DNA from: Pseudomonas poae | GTDB lineage: Bacteria; Pseudomonadota; Gammaproteobacteria; Pseudomonadales; Pseudomonadaceae | Assembly (NCBI RefSeq): GCF_001439785.1 | Contig: NZ_JYLI01000022.1 | Span: forward strand, 1 to 64,000 | Direction: 5' to 3' | DNA: 64,000 nucleotides | In this document: positions 1 through 7,673 of the stretch, piece by piece | Layout of the letters: every line of letters begins with the position of its first letter | Numbering within the stretch: the first letter of the stretch is position 1 | Translations under genes and position numbers: made by a program | The notes under the pieces: model-generated | What the model saw: only the letters and a program-made list of their open reading frames with translations | Told to the model about the DNA's origin: nothing | The model's database searches: none

Positions 1-66
1 TGGTTGCAGGCATTCCTGCACGACCTGGGCCTTGAAGGGTTTGGGGTAAGAGCTTCGTTGGCGCAT
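1..66 (-). mobile_element. IS66-type accessory transposase (TnpA), N-terminal fragment at window edge
   Basis: Reading the minus strand from position 66 gives MRQRSSYPKPFKAQVVQECL and then QP before the window ends. The YPKPFKAQVVQECLQPG pattern is the usual start of the small helix-turn-helix TnpA/OrfA protein of IS66-family elements, which acts with TnpB and TnpC in transposition. The ATG at 66 opens the frame. The rest of the element lies outside the window, so whether it is intact cannot be told. It marks the left side of a low-GC island that also carries an IS3 remnant. Confidence 0.65.
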
Positions 67-492
67 GAGAATCCTGGCGATAAGGGTGATCGCGTCCGCT
101 TAAAAATAGGCGGACACCATCGCCCTTCATTCAGGATTTCTGAAGGTGTGTTCGCTGGCCGCTTACTCTGGAAAACTCTGCCAAAAGTAAAGATTTCAAT
201 CTCGGACGCGTACTTTTCTGCCGTGGAAACCATGATCGACTTTTTCAACAGAATCGGCCAGAAGGAGTCATTCGCAGGTATCTAGGAAATCCAAGGCGGC
301 TCAGTCCAGTAATCAGCAACCTTTGCGATGGGCCAGCAGTACGATAACGGTTGGAGCGATGCCTGCTTCCAGCATTTGAAACCATTGTAGTTACTTGTGT
401 AGCATCATCCAGCCCAAGCATAGCAGGTGATAAGATGACGACGAATTCGGTAGCTATCCCACCCGTACTCTCCCACCATACTCGGGGTTCCT
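67..492. other. Non-coding flank of the IS66-type element
   Basis: No convincing gene is seen here. Positions 107-117 and nearby bases (cgcttaaaaataggcgg) form a short inverted repeat upstream of the transposase start and may belong to the end of the element. Positions 237-262 (a block with ctttttcaacagaatcggcc) resemble the degenerate dispersed repeats seen again near 4205, 9545, 11460 and 12330. Short open frames on both strands lack a ribosome binding site and a recognisable product. Confidence 0.35.
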
Positions 493-1026
493 GTGCCGAC
501 AACATGGATTGAAATAGTCGATACAACAGTGAAAATTGGCTTCGGTGCCGTAGTCACTGGCATTGCGACACTGGTGAACAACAAGTTAACGCATACCAAA
601 AGTGTCGAGAAAGACAGCCTTCAAAGAAGAGTCGCGGTTCTTGAGAGTGTAACCCTGAGCATTGAAGAGATGACCCATACGCTACTCAAGCACTGGTCGT
701 TTATCATCGACGTGGCTAGAAATAGTGAAAAAGGCATTGATGCATCGGAGGAAAGGTTGAAGCACGTAGCAGGCTTGAGATCTGAGGTCTACCACCTATT
801 CAAAGGCTTCACCAATGGTGAGGGCAGATTGCTACTCGTTGGATGTGTAGATCAACAGAAACAATTGCGGGAGTATGGATCTATTATCTCCGAATATCAT
901 CGCTATACCTCTCCGAATAATGCACCTGCAACCATTGTGGAGCTGGAGTCCTGGCGGACCAAGATTCTCGATGCTAGAGGGCAGCTCTATAAGGCCTTGA
1001 ATAAGGCCTACCAAGGCGCGAAGTAG
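493..1026 (+). CDS. Hypothetical membrane-anchored coiled-coil protein
   Basis: A 177-residue protein beginning at a GTG codon. The first ~30 residues are hydrophobic with glycines (IGFGAVVTGIATLV) and look like one membrane segment or amphipathic anchor. The remainder is charged and predicted helical (KSVEKDSLQRRVAVLES), ending in a lysine-containing tail. I do not recognise a named family. Base composition is clearly more AT-rich than the core genome, in line with the other genes of this island. The upstream ggggttcct is only a weak ribosome binding site, so the start is uncertain. An orphan island gene is likely; the function is unknown. Confidence 0.55.
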   Translation: MPTTWIEIVDTTVKIGFGAVVTGIATLVNNKLTHTKSVEKDSLQRRVAVLESVTLSIEEMTHTLLKHWSFIIDVARNSEKGIDASEERLKHVAGLRSEVYHLFKGFTNGEGRLLLVGCVDQQKQLREYGSIISEYHRYTSPNNAPATIVELESWRTKILDARGQLYKALNKAYQGAK

Positions 1027-1193
1027 TCAAAAAGGCCCGCTCAAGTCCCTTTTCACATACATGTAGACATGTGAATCGGCACTGCTTCCGTGAACACTTT
1101 CGCAGGACGGATTCTGTCAGATTTCTGCACTTGCCGCAGGGCAGATGTGGGCGACGACTCACATCCTTCCTTAAAATTGAGCCCAGTATAAGA

Positions 1194-1793
1194 TTACTTG
1201 ACCGCTTCAAATAGGGTGTAGGTCGGCTTTCCAGTACCCATTTGAATCAAGAAAAACCTATCGGCATCATCAACCAGGTGAACCGTATGGCAATTAAGAA
1301 GATTCCTGATCTTTACCGCCCAGCCTAAACCCTCCGCCCATAGCTCAGCATACTTGTAAGTGTCACCGTATGGATTTTCACTATGTAAGACTCCACCGCA
1401 TCGATCGTACAGAATTTCAAACTCATCTCGACTCAAGAAGTTTTCCGTGACCGGCTTTAACTCCGTCTTGTATTCCTTACCAATAACAGGAACTTGATTG
1501 GTCGGCACTGGATAAAAACTAGGGTTAAGGCGTTCGACTAGCTTAAGAACTCGCTTTACATTCCAGTCGCTAGCGTACTCGGCCCTGGCTTCAGAGTATT
1601 TCTCTCTATTTGCAGTTAATGACCCGAAAGCTATAAGCTCCAGAGTCTTTCGAAACTGTAAATATAGCGACTCCACGTTTATTGGTAGGAAGCCAAGGTT
1701 GGTTTTGCCCTGAAGAAGAGATGCAATAACCTTAGTTCGATGTTTAGATTCCTGCATTAAATCACAATATTTTTGAGCTTCTTCAACTTTCAT
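1194..1793 (-). CDS. Hypothetical protein with HEPN-like R-x5-H motif
   Basis: A 199-residue soluble protein. The ATG at 1793 is preferred over the GTG three bases upstream because AAGGA sits five bases before it. The sequence around residues 129-141 reads YDRCGGVLHSENP, placing Arg131 and His137 in an R-x5-H arrangement like the catalytic motif of HEPN-fold RNases (R-x4-6-H), in an otherwise mostly helical protein. That motif alone is weak evidence, and no toxin or antitoxin partner is adjacent. It lies in the low-GC island between the IS66 and IS3 traces. Alternative: a hypothetical protein with a chance motif. Confidence 0.6.
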   Translation of the reverse strand: MKVEEAQKYCDLMQESKHRTKVIASLLQGKTNLGFLPINVESLYLQFRKTLELIAFGSLTANREKYSEARAEYASDWNVKRVLKLVERLNPSFYPVPTNQVPVIGKEYKTELKPVTENFLSRDEFEILYDRCGGVLHSENPYGDTYKYAELWAEGLGWAVKIRNLLNCHTVHLVDDADRFFLIQMGTGKPTYTLFEAVK

Positions 1794-1796
1794 CAC

Positions 1797-2078
1797 AGTC
1801 CTTATTAATGATTCACGCTAATAGCTAGATGCTAATTTAACTCCATGATTGCCAAATTTAGCAATGGAAATGCGATGGAGGTCAGGACCGTCACCGTGTC
1901 CGTCGTCCCAGAGCAGGGAATGAATGGACATACCCGGATAGCAGGCTCCTGCCCGTACTGAGGTCTGAGGGACTGCAATGGGTCGATACAGCCCTTCGCG
2001 ACAGACAGAAATCGCCCCGAAGCTGACGGTGGCGACTGGCAGAAATCCTGCACGGCATCCGTGCTACCACCTACCGCC
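1797..2078. other. Non-coding spacer with eroded repeat sequence
   Basis: A short minus-strand frame (1832-2053) has no ribosome binding site and low-complexity content, so I do not call it a gene. Positions 1975-2050 contain gggtcgatacagccc followed by a related block near cgcgacagacagaaatcg, which looks like a decayed interspersed repeat. No promoter or terminator is clear. Confidence 0.3.
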
Positions 2079-3002
2079 TCAGGTCTTTGGGTTTGCTGCT
2101 AGGTAACCGTATACATCCAGCAGAGGTTTCTCATCCAGTCCTGATTTGGCCATGTCGCAAGTCAGGCCTTGGGCACGACATACCTGCGTAACCGCCCCCA
2201 CGCAGTCGTCAGGCATTCCCGGAGAGAAAATGATCCTAGAGATGAACCTGTTCATGTTCTTTATGCTTGGGCTCACCTGGCCGACGTTGTTGACACTTGA
2301 CTGCTCAAACTTGTAACTGAAGACAATGTCTTCTCTATCGGGCCAAGCGATTAGCCTCACCTCCTTTTCGAACTCGAAATACCGAGCTTTCCTGGTAAAC
2401 TGATGCAGTGGGTTTTCCGTGGCTGATGCGTCAGAGTGGTTGATATAGTCGACCATTGATAGCGCGAATTTATGTCCTTCAAGAGGAAGAATATTCTCTT
2501 TGAACCGCCCAATAGTGGTTTCTATGCAGAAGCCAGCACCCTCCGGTAGATCAAATAATGATCCGCGGTAAGGATGCTTTTCCTTACCGTAGATTTCCCA
2601 CATTGCATGGCACTCGTAATCGTAGGTATGCAAGCAGCAGGCATAGAGCCAGTTTTTAGCGTCCTTCAAATACGCTTCATAGTTATCGCGAGATTCATGC
2701 CCAAATATGGTCTTAAACTTTCTCGCACGGAGTTCTGAGACTAGCTCTGCGGATCGCTGCCTTCTCTCATCATACCCATTCCTGTCGCCTATGCATCCCA
2801 AGATATCGTCAACAGCACTTAACAGGTCTGGCTCGTTTGAATTACGAATATAGTCTTCAGCAGTTATCCCTCCCTCGAGCAGGTCTGAAAAACCGGAGTA
2901 ACTGGACATGTAGAGAGACTTATTTTTTATGAGGTACTCGAATTTTAAGGGAGTTAAATATCTTCTGACTATGGTGTCGTCCGGGATATCAGTTTCTATC
3001 AT
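2079..3002 (-). CDS. DUF2971 domain-containing protein
   Basis: A 307-residue protein. The start at 3002 is chosen because AGGAAG lies nine bases upstream; the longer frame from 3038 would use TTG without a good site. The N-terminus has a VRRYLTPLKFEYLIKNKSLY stretch, followed by FSDLLEGG, a central CCLHTYDYECHAMWEIYGK and a C-terminal FEFEKEVRLIAW. This order (early Y-x-P/L-Y segment, central C-x(n)-MW-x-x-Y, later E-x-E-x-R) is characteristic of DUF2971. The biochemical role of the family is unknown; members are often found in mobile or phage-linked loci. Low GC and neighbouring transposase remnants suggest acquisition by transfer. Confidence 0.72.
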   Translation of the reverse strand: MIETDIPDDTIVRRYLTPLKFEYLIKNKSLYMSSYSGFSDLLEGGITAEDYIRNSNEPDLLSAVDDILGCIGDRNGYDERRQRSAELVSELRARKFKTIFGHESRDNYEAYLKDAKNWLYACCLHTYDYECHAMWEIYGKEKHPYRGSLFDLPEGAGFCIETTIGRFKENILPLEGHKFALSMVDYINHSDASATENPLHQFTRKARYFEFEKEVRLIAWPDREDIVFSYKFEQSSVNNVGQVSPSIKNMNRFISRIIFSPGMPDDCVGAVTQVCRAQGLTCDMAKSGLDEKPLLDVYGYLAANPKT

Positions 3003-3099
3003 GAGGCTTCCTGCTGATGATGGAATTAGGATGCTCAAACGACGCCGCGGTGCTGAAGCACCAGCTTGGCAAGGCGCTGATGGATGTGACTCTCGTGGC

Positions 3100-3487
3100 T
3101 GCTGGACTTTCCCCTACAAACCGGACACCAACTCCCCGTCAAATTGATGCTGCTGCCAAGCGCTTGAACTCCCTCGATGAGCGATAGTTCAAGGCGCTGT
3201 GCGGATGCTGCTCGTTGTAATGCTCGAAAGCAATTGCCAGGTTGCGCAGCGCCGTTTCTCGATCCGGCTTGGGCATGTGCACAAATTAGTCACGTTTGAT
3301 CGTCTTCACGAAGCTCTCGGCCATGCCGTTGCTCTGCGGGCTGCGCACCGGGGTGGTCACCGGCCGTAACCCTATCTGTCGAGCAAACAGGCGTGTCTGT
3401 TCGGCGGTGTACGCCGATCCGTTATCGCTTAGCCATTGCACCGGCGTTGCAGGCAGTTGATCACCGAAGCGCTTCTCCACGCTTTGT
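3100..3487 (-). pseudogene. IS3-family transposase (OrfB, DDE integrase core), decayed C-terminal part
   Basis: Minus-strand translation from 3487 gives VEKRFGDQLPATPVQWLSDN, then GSAYTAEQTRLFARQIGL and PQSNGMAESFVKTIKRD, the catalytic core typical of IS3/IS150-type transposases. An in-frame TAA follows KRD, after which the same frame resumes with MPKPDRETALRNLAIAFEHY and NEQHPHSALNYRS, ending at a TGA at 3139-3141. The protein is therefore interrupted by a stop and also lacks its whole N-terminal half; the break coincides with the end of the neighbouring gene at 3488. The bases 3100-3138 (tttcccctacaaaccggaca) look like the terminal repeat of the element. Confidence 0.8.
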
Positions 3488-4066
3488 CTATCGGCACTCT
3501 ACGGCAGGACAGTCATCGGCAGCAAGATTGTCGGTAAGCATGCAGAGAGCCCTACGGCTTATAAAGCCTCCTTCATCCGCTCTCGCGCGTGCTAGATCTT
3601 CCAATCCACCTGGATATCTGATCTTGAAGTTGATAACGCCAAGCTCGTTGTGGAAGTCTGCCAAGGTTCCTGCTGGGAAGTGCATGGTTATGACCTGATT
3701 TTTAGACACACGCGTGGTGCTTATTTTCTCTGGTTCGGTCCTAGACCACGTCCACATGCCATGAATCAGCGCATTTCTTGAATCGTGCAGGTGAGTGATT
3801 CTGGTGAACTGCTGCTGCAACACTAATGCACGGTTACCCTCTGCTACGTCGGCAACCCGAGCTTTCCACAACTCCAGTACCTTGACGAAGCTGAGGTTGC
3901 TCATTGCATTTGGTAACTCCTCGACGTCTTGCGCGTCGAAAGTTGCAAGTGTTTGCACAAATACCTCGGACTCAAGCGCCCCCCATAGAGCAATGATTCT
4001 TCCGATGAGTATCCCCTCTTTGTCAGAGAGTGGAACGTCGTAAAGACGGATCAAGTCATCGCTCAT
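3488..4066 (-). CDS. Hypothetical protein with HEPN-like R-x4-H motif
   Basis: A 192-residue predicted helical protein. Residues 95-104 read DSRNALIHGM, so Arg97 and His102 form the RN-x3-H motif seen in many HEPN-fold nucleases and toxins; the Asn after Arg and the Gly after His also fit. An earlier helix (IGRIIALWGALESEVF) resembles the first helix of such proteins. The last residues (ADDCPAVECR) run straight into the IS3 remnant, so the native C-terminus may have been replaced when the element inserted. No cognate nucleotidyltransferase (MNT) or antitoxin is adjacent. The fold assignment is inference. Confidence 0.6.
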   Translation of the reverse strand: MSDDLIRLYDVPLSDKEGILIGRIIALWGALESEVFVQTLATFDAQDVEELPNAMSNLSFVKVLELWKARVADVAEGNRALVLQQQFTRITHLHDSRNALIHGMWTWSRTEPEKISTTRVSKNQVITMHFPAGTLADFHNELGVINFKIRYPGGLEDLARARADEGGFISRRALCMLTDNLAADDCPAVECR

Positions 4067-4378
4067 GGGTGAGTTCTCTTTATGTTGCTGGTGGCGGGCT
4101 CGGGCTCAGTAAGCATCTGGCGTCTGATAATCGCAAGTGGCACTGACCGGTTCCTCGGCTTATCTATCTGCATCGGCTGAAGCGGTGCAAAGCGAGCGTC
4201 CGCATGTGGCCGAATGTTGCCGATCATGAATGGGCAGCTAACGGCTGACGTAAGTCAAGATCGGGCCGTGACCGAATCGTTTCGAGCAGCCCACCGACTG
4301 CTCAAGGTCGCGCTGGCGGACCTTGAACAAGCCGACGGTGTCAGACGGCCGAGGGGCTGCTATATCAGCCGACAATGC
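4067..4378. repeat. Intergenic region with a degenerate dispersed repeat
   Basis: No gene is seen. Positions 4205-4250 (gtggccgaatgttgccgatc, then gaatgggcagctaacggctgac) match 12325-12368 with only a few differences, so this is one copy of a dispersed intergenic repeat. The rest of the stretch shows no clear promoter or terminator. Confidence 0.45.
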
Positions 4379-5593
4379 TCACTCCTTGGTCAGATCAACC
4401 AACGGCGTCTGCCGCACCTCAGTCTCCCGTCCATCCTGAATCTCGCTCACCTGCTTCAAAGCCTTATCCACTGCCGCCTTGTCCGCCAGCAAGCTGTAGC
4501 TGATGCGGAACTGCTTGTGTTCCTTGGGCCCAATGGTCGGTACCAGGTTCAGTGGCCGCTGATAACGGCGGTTGTAGGAAAAACTCGTCCCCGGCTCCAG
4601 CCCCGTGACGTAGCCCTGGCCTTGGGTATCGGTGTTTTTCCATAGGGAAAACACGGGCAGTGTCTGGGTATTGAAGCCGACCGAAACGCCCAGGCTGCCG
4701 GCCTTGTTATGCAGCACGGTCAACGTATCACCCTTGGCATCGGCATAGGGCACCACGTTGTAAACCGTTTCGTCGTAGTCCTTGGTCGGTGCGCGGTAGG
4801 TTTGCCAGTCGGGCAGCTCGCCCTTGGCCTTGTCGTTGAACGGCGACACCTGTTTCACCGGCGCGGCGAAACGCGCGCCCTGCTCCAGGAAAGGCGTGCT
4901 GAAGTTGCTGTGATACAGCGCCTGGTATTCCTTTGGATAGTCGCCGTTGTTGGTCAGTGTGTCGTTGAGGGCAAACACCACGCTGCCGGGTTCGGTGACC
5001 AGTTCGGTCGCGACCGAGAAGTCGACCTTCTTGAATGCCTGCTCTTTCAGTTCGCCGCGCAGGGTAATGGCGTACGGTGGCTTTTCATCGATGTGCAGCG
5101 TGACTTTATTCGCAGGAATGTTGGCGGCGCGACCGTGCAGGGTCAGCAGTTCGCCGTTGTCGACGCCGGGATGGCCGACCCATTCGTAGCCGCAGCGGGT
5201 GACCAGTTCATTGAAACCTTCCAACCAGCCCAGGCCACCGCGGCCATTGAGTTCGATGAACGCCGGATTGACCACTTCCTTGACCGGAGAGTCCCAGCCC
5301 ATGCGCACATTGCCGACCGAGGCCTGCAAGACATTCATTCCGCGGGTCGGCACCACCGAGAGTTTCATCGTGCCGTTATCGATGTCGACGAGACTGACGC
5401 CCTCCTGCCGACCGCCGTGCAAGGTGCGCAGGGTAACGCTGAAGGGTTTGTCGGTTTTTATGCCGAGTTGCTGACTGGTAATCTGCCAGCTCTGGGCGGC
5501 TTTGTCGGTGTCGAGTAGAACGTAATCCCAGGCCATGGCGTGAGAGGCAGCGGACAGTGCGCTGAGGGCAACAACGAGTTTGAGCGGGGTCAT
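4379..5593 (-). CDS. Exported DUF4432 / aldose 1-epimerase-fold protein
   Basis: A 404-residue protein with an N-terminal signal peptide (MTPLKLVVALSALSAASHAMA), probably cut before WDYVLLD, so it should act in the periplasm. The body has galactose-mutarotase-like features: VVPTRGMNVLQA, GWDSP, GFNELVTRCGYEWVGHPG with a conserved C-G-x(4)-G segment, LHGRAANIPA, and a late YVTGLEPGTSF. These are the hallmarks of DUF4432 (aldose epimerase superfamily, carbohydrate-binding beta-sandwich). The substrate is unknown; a modified sugar is a reasonable guess. It stands alone between unrelated genes, with a modest ribosome binding site before the ATG at 5593. Confidence 0.85.
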   Translation of the reverse strand: MTPLKLVVALSALSAASHAMAWDYVLLDTDKAAQSWQITSQQLGIKTDKPFSVTLRTLHGGRQEGVSLVDIDNGTMKLSVVPTRGMNVLQASVGNVRMGWDSPVKEVVNPAFIELNGRGGLGWLEGFNELVTRCGYEWVGHPGVDNGELLTLHGRAANIPANKVTLHIDEKPPYAITLRGELKEQAFKKVDFSVATELVTEPGSVVFALNDTLTNNGDYPKEYQALYHSNFSTPFLEQGARFAAPVKQVSPFNDKAKGELPDWQTYRAPTKDYDETVYNVVPYADAKGDTLTVLHNKAGSLGVSVGFNTQTLPVFSLWKNTDTQGQGYVTGLEPGTSFSYNRRYQRPLNLVPTIGPKEHKQFRISYSLLADKAAVDKALKQVSEIQDGRETEVRQTPLVDLTKE

Positions 5594-5797
5594 GGCGGCA
5601 GCCTTTCTTGGAGTTGTGCCATTTTTATAAACGCGATGAAACGTTTCAGCAAGCTAAAAAAGGGGGCTGAGCCAGCCAACGCCAAGAAGATTGGGGGCAA
5701 GTCGGAAAATTGAGTCCATGCCATCGCGGCAACGACTCAGCAGAACCTATCAATTTCTACCGCTAATCCGAGGCGAGCTTTTCCAGTTCTTTGACAG

Positions 5798-6103
5798 TCA
5801 CCGCCGCCGCTTTAGGAACAACCCCACCCCCAGTGCAACGGCAAAGATCGACAGCAATCCAAGGTCAAATCCAGACAAGCGCATGCAGTTCGCGCAGGCG
5901 CCCGCGTTCGCTGTCGGTGAGGCACCGCTGAGCCGAACCACGACCACACTCAAATCCCCAGCCCCGGGAACGACCCGCCACCCCCGCAAGTCTACCGACA
6001 CCCCATCTTCGGTAAGGTACAGCGCAATGGACAAGACAATCACCGTGGACCAACTGGCGACCACTGACCTCCGATCAATCAACGAAATATGGCTTGGCGG
6101 CAC
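5798..6103 (-). CDS. Possible small membrane protein with C-terminal anchor
   Basis: A 101-residue frame in an otherwise empty 430-base gap. Its C-terminus, LGLLSIFAVALGVGLFLKRR plus R, is a clean hydrophobic helix followed by a run of arginines, the shape of a C-terminal anchor or sorting tail; a second hydrophobic stretch lies near the N-terminus (STVIVLSIALYL). The 5-prime end overlaps the divergent gene at 6027, and the real start may be a GTG or TTG further in. No family is recognised. It may be real or a chance frame. Confidence 0.25.
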   Translation of the reverse strand: MPPSHISLIDRRSVVASWSTVIVLSIALYLTEDGVSVDLRGWRVVPGAGDLSVVVVRLSGASPTANAGACANCMRLSGFDLGLLSIFAVALGVGLFLKRRR

Positions 6104-6326
6104 GCATACCGAGCTATGCCTTTGGCGTGGTGAGGCGGTTTTTACCCACGAAATGCTCAGCGAGGGTACTCACGATCAGAATGTTCGACGCCTGTGCCTG
6201 CAGTTGGTCGACCCTGACGATCAGGCCGCAGTGGCCCACGTTGAGGTGATCGTGCGCGAGCGGCTGGAAAAAATGGGCAAGGAGGGCGAGTTTTATCCGG
6301 CTGAGGAGGCGGATACTCGTCAATAG
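6027..6326 (+). CDS. Hypothetical protein, 99 residues
   Basis: The ATG at 6027 (MDKTITVDQLATTDLRSINE) is preferred to far-upstream starts, because the 110 residues before it are proline- and arginine-rich and look like read-through of non-coding DNA. The product is small, soluble and acidic, with LCLWRGEAVFTHEM and a long helix AAVAHVEVIVRERLEKMGKE. I do not recognise a family. It ends 120 bases before the next small gene on the same strand. Confidence 0.5.
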   Translation: MDKTITVDQLATTDLRSINEIWLGGTHTELCLWRGEAVFTHEMLSEGTHDQNVRRLCLQLVDPDDQAAVAHVEVIVRERLEKMGKEGEFYPAEEADTRQ

Positions 6327-6446
6327 TCGCTGTGGCGCTGAGGGCGATAGGGGGCGAAAGCAGCCCTCAACGGTGCAAACCGGTCTACCATGGCGGCCCG
6401 GCAGTGGTTCACAGCGCTTCCGTTCATTTTCTATAAAGGCATCGCG

Positions 6447-6680
6447 ATGACCATCGACCAAATCTCCCTCCCCAAAGGCGTAGGCCCTCATGCGGCCAAG
6501 CTGCTCGACGCTATCACTGGCGCCTCCACCCACGAAGAACTCAACCGCGCAGGCGGTAAGGCTGAGGGGTTTGTCTTGGGGCTGGAATCGACCAAAGCCA
6601 TCAAAAGCCAGATCGCCGAGTCGTTGTATGTGGCGTATGACGACGCTGCCAGCAATCGGGCGGGTGAGTTGAAGGGATAG
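6447..6680 (+). CDS. Hypothetical protein, 77 residues
   Basis: The start at 6447 has AAAGG ten bases upstream. The product (MTIDQISLPKGVGPHAAKLL) is a small helical protein with a charged middle and ends in ASNRAGELKG. No family or motif is recognised. It is oriented like its neighbours and is followed after 63 bases by the repeat-peptide gene, so co-transcription is possible. Confidence 0.5.
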   Translation: MTIDQISLPKGVGPHAAKLLDAITGASTHEELNRAGGKAEGFVLGLESTKAIKSQIAESLYVAYDDAASNRAGELKG

Positions 6681-6743
6681 GTGCTTCGCGGCACGGCCCG
6701 CGCGGCTTTAGATAGACGGGATGCCTCAATTTTTCAGGATGAA

Positions 6744-7049
6744 ATGCTCATGTTAAAAGCTGCCCTTGCTTCGCTGTTGTTGACCTGCACGTTTTGCGCC
6801 CACGCCGGTACGACGGTCGATGTGTCGAAGATTTACGGCAAGATCCAGTTCGTGGACAGCTATCCCGACTACAAGGTGAAGGTGGTGAATCAATACCCCG
6901 ACCTTAAGGTGAAGAAGGTGGTTTCCTGGCCGGACTCTGTCGGCAAATGGCAAACCGTCGACAGCTACCCCGACTACAAGATCCAGATTGTCGATTCCTA
7001 TCCGGACTTCACTATTGAATATGTCGAGAGCTGGCCTGGGGTCAATTGA
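6744..7049 (+). CDS. Small exported protein built of Y/W-P-D repeats
   Basis: A 101-residue protein; AGGA lies just upstream of tandem in-frame ATGs at 6744 and 6750. Residues 1-22 are a signal peptide ending CAHA, giving a mature peptide of about 80 residues. That mature part is a run of imperfect repeats of 8-11 residues: FVDSYPDYKVK, VVNQYPDLKVK, KVVSWPDSVGK, TVDSYPDYKIQ, IVDSYPDFTIE, YVESWPGVN. Each unit has an aromatic-Pro-Asp turn flanked by beta-prone residues, which suggests a short solenoid or stacked beta-hairpins in the periplasm or outside the cell. No cysteines remain after cleavage. The function is unknown to me. Confidence 0.7.
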   Translation: MLMLKAALASLLLTCTFCAHAGTTVDVSKIYGKIQFVDSYPDYKVKVVNQYPDLKVKKVVSWPDSVGKWQTVDSYPDYKIQIVDSYPDFTIEYVESWPGVN

Positions 7050-7102
7050 TCGCGGCAAGCCGTTGCAGGTGGCCTGCGACGGCTTGTCGGGCGGGCTGCA
7101 GA

Positions 7103-7333
7103 TCAGCCAGGGCAGGGCGCTTCACGGTCGAGCAATTTTGCGGTGAGGAGTACGCCCAGTTCGCTCAGTTGGTGGATCGCCAGGGCGATGTCGCGGTGTT
7201 TGCCGTTCAGGTCTTCGGACAGGTCGAGCAGCAGGGTGCTGACTGAGGTGAAGGTTTCGTAGCTGTTGGTGATGAGGGTTTCGGTGCTGGCGTTGGGGGT
7301 GACGGTGAAGAGGGTGCTTGAATCAGTAAGCAT
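7103..7333 (-). CDS. DUF6124/DUF3077-type small protein
   Basis: A 76-residue protein starting at ATG 7333 with AAGGA six bases upstream. The pattern LFTVTPNASTETLITNSYET, then LLDLSEDLNGKHRDIALAIH and a final ELGVLLTAKLLD is that of the small Pseudomonas family annotated as DUF6124 (earlier DUF3077): an N-terminal F-x-V-x-P, a helix ending in LN-GxHR and a second helix with LL-xK/N-xLD. The function of the family is unknown. Upstream on the same strand is a strongly structured leader (7361-7535), so its expression may be controlled at RNA level. Confidence 0.7.
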   Translation of the reverse strand: MLTDSSTLFTVTPNASTETLITNSYETFTSVSTLLLDLSEDLNGKHRDIALAIHQLSELGVLLTAKLLDREAPCPG

Positions 7334-7360
7334 GTTAAGTTCCTTGCTGGGCTACCACCT

Positions 7361-7535
7361 CGTCGCTACTAAACGAAAAGGCGGCGGCTGTACGCAGGTT
7401 AGTAGACCGGTGGAACCTAACAAAACCGGCGCGTCCGGAGACGCCCTGCGCACAGCCACCATTGAGCACAGACGGGAACGTCTGCTGGGTTGAGCTTGTG
7501 CACTTGTCAGGTTAAAACAGTGGGCTACTAAACCC
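7361..7535 (-). promoter_or_regulatory. Structured leader with mutually exclusive stems upstream of the DUF6124 gene
   Basis: On the plus strand CTACTAA occurs at 7366-7372 and 7525-7531, and its exact complement TTAGTAG at 7399-7405. The middle copy can pair with either outer copy but not both. Between them are two perfect hairpins, 7431-7444 (GCGTC-CGGA-GACGC) and 7469-7484 (CAGACG-GGAA-CGTCTG). Read in the direction of the gene at 7103-7333, this is a ~175-base leader ending about 30 bases before the ATG. Competing-stem layout is typical of riboswitches and attenuators. The family and ligand, if any, are unknown. Confidence 0.5.
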
Positions 7536-7673
7536 GATAACCGAGAGATTCAGCGACCGAGCCACCTTAGAGACGGCCATCCCAGCGCACAAGCCGGCGG
7601 ATTCTGACGCACGTGTAGGCAACGGAGCAAGGCATCGTGAGGGATTCGGATTTTGCCTTCAGGAGCGTTAACC

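Noticed and set aside
4..285. Plus-strand frame of 93 codons at the window start
   Set aside because: Antisense to the IS66-type TnpA start and into its flank; no ribosome binding site.
1832..2053. Minus-strand frame of 73 codons
   Set aside because: No ribosome binding site, unusual composition, lies in eroded repeat sequence.
7413..7440. GGAACC near 7413 as a second hrp box
   Set aside because: No CCACNNA at the required spacing; lies within the structured leader.
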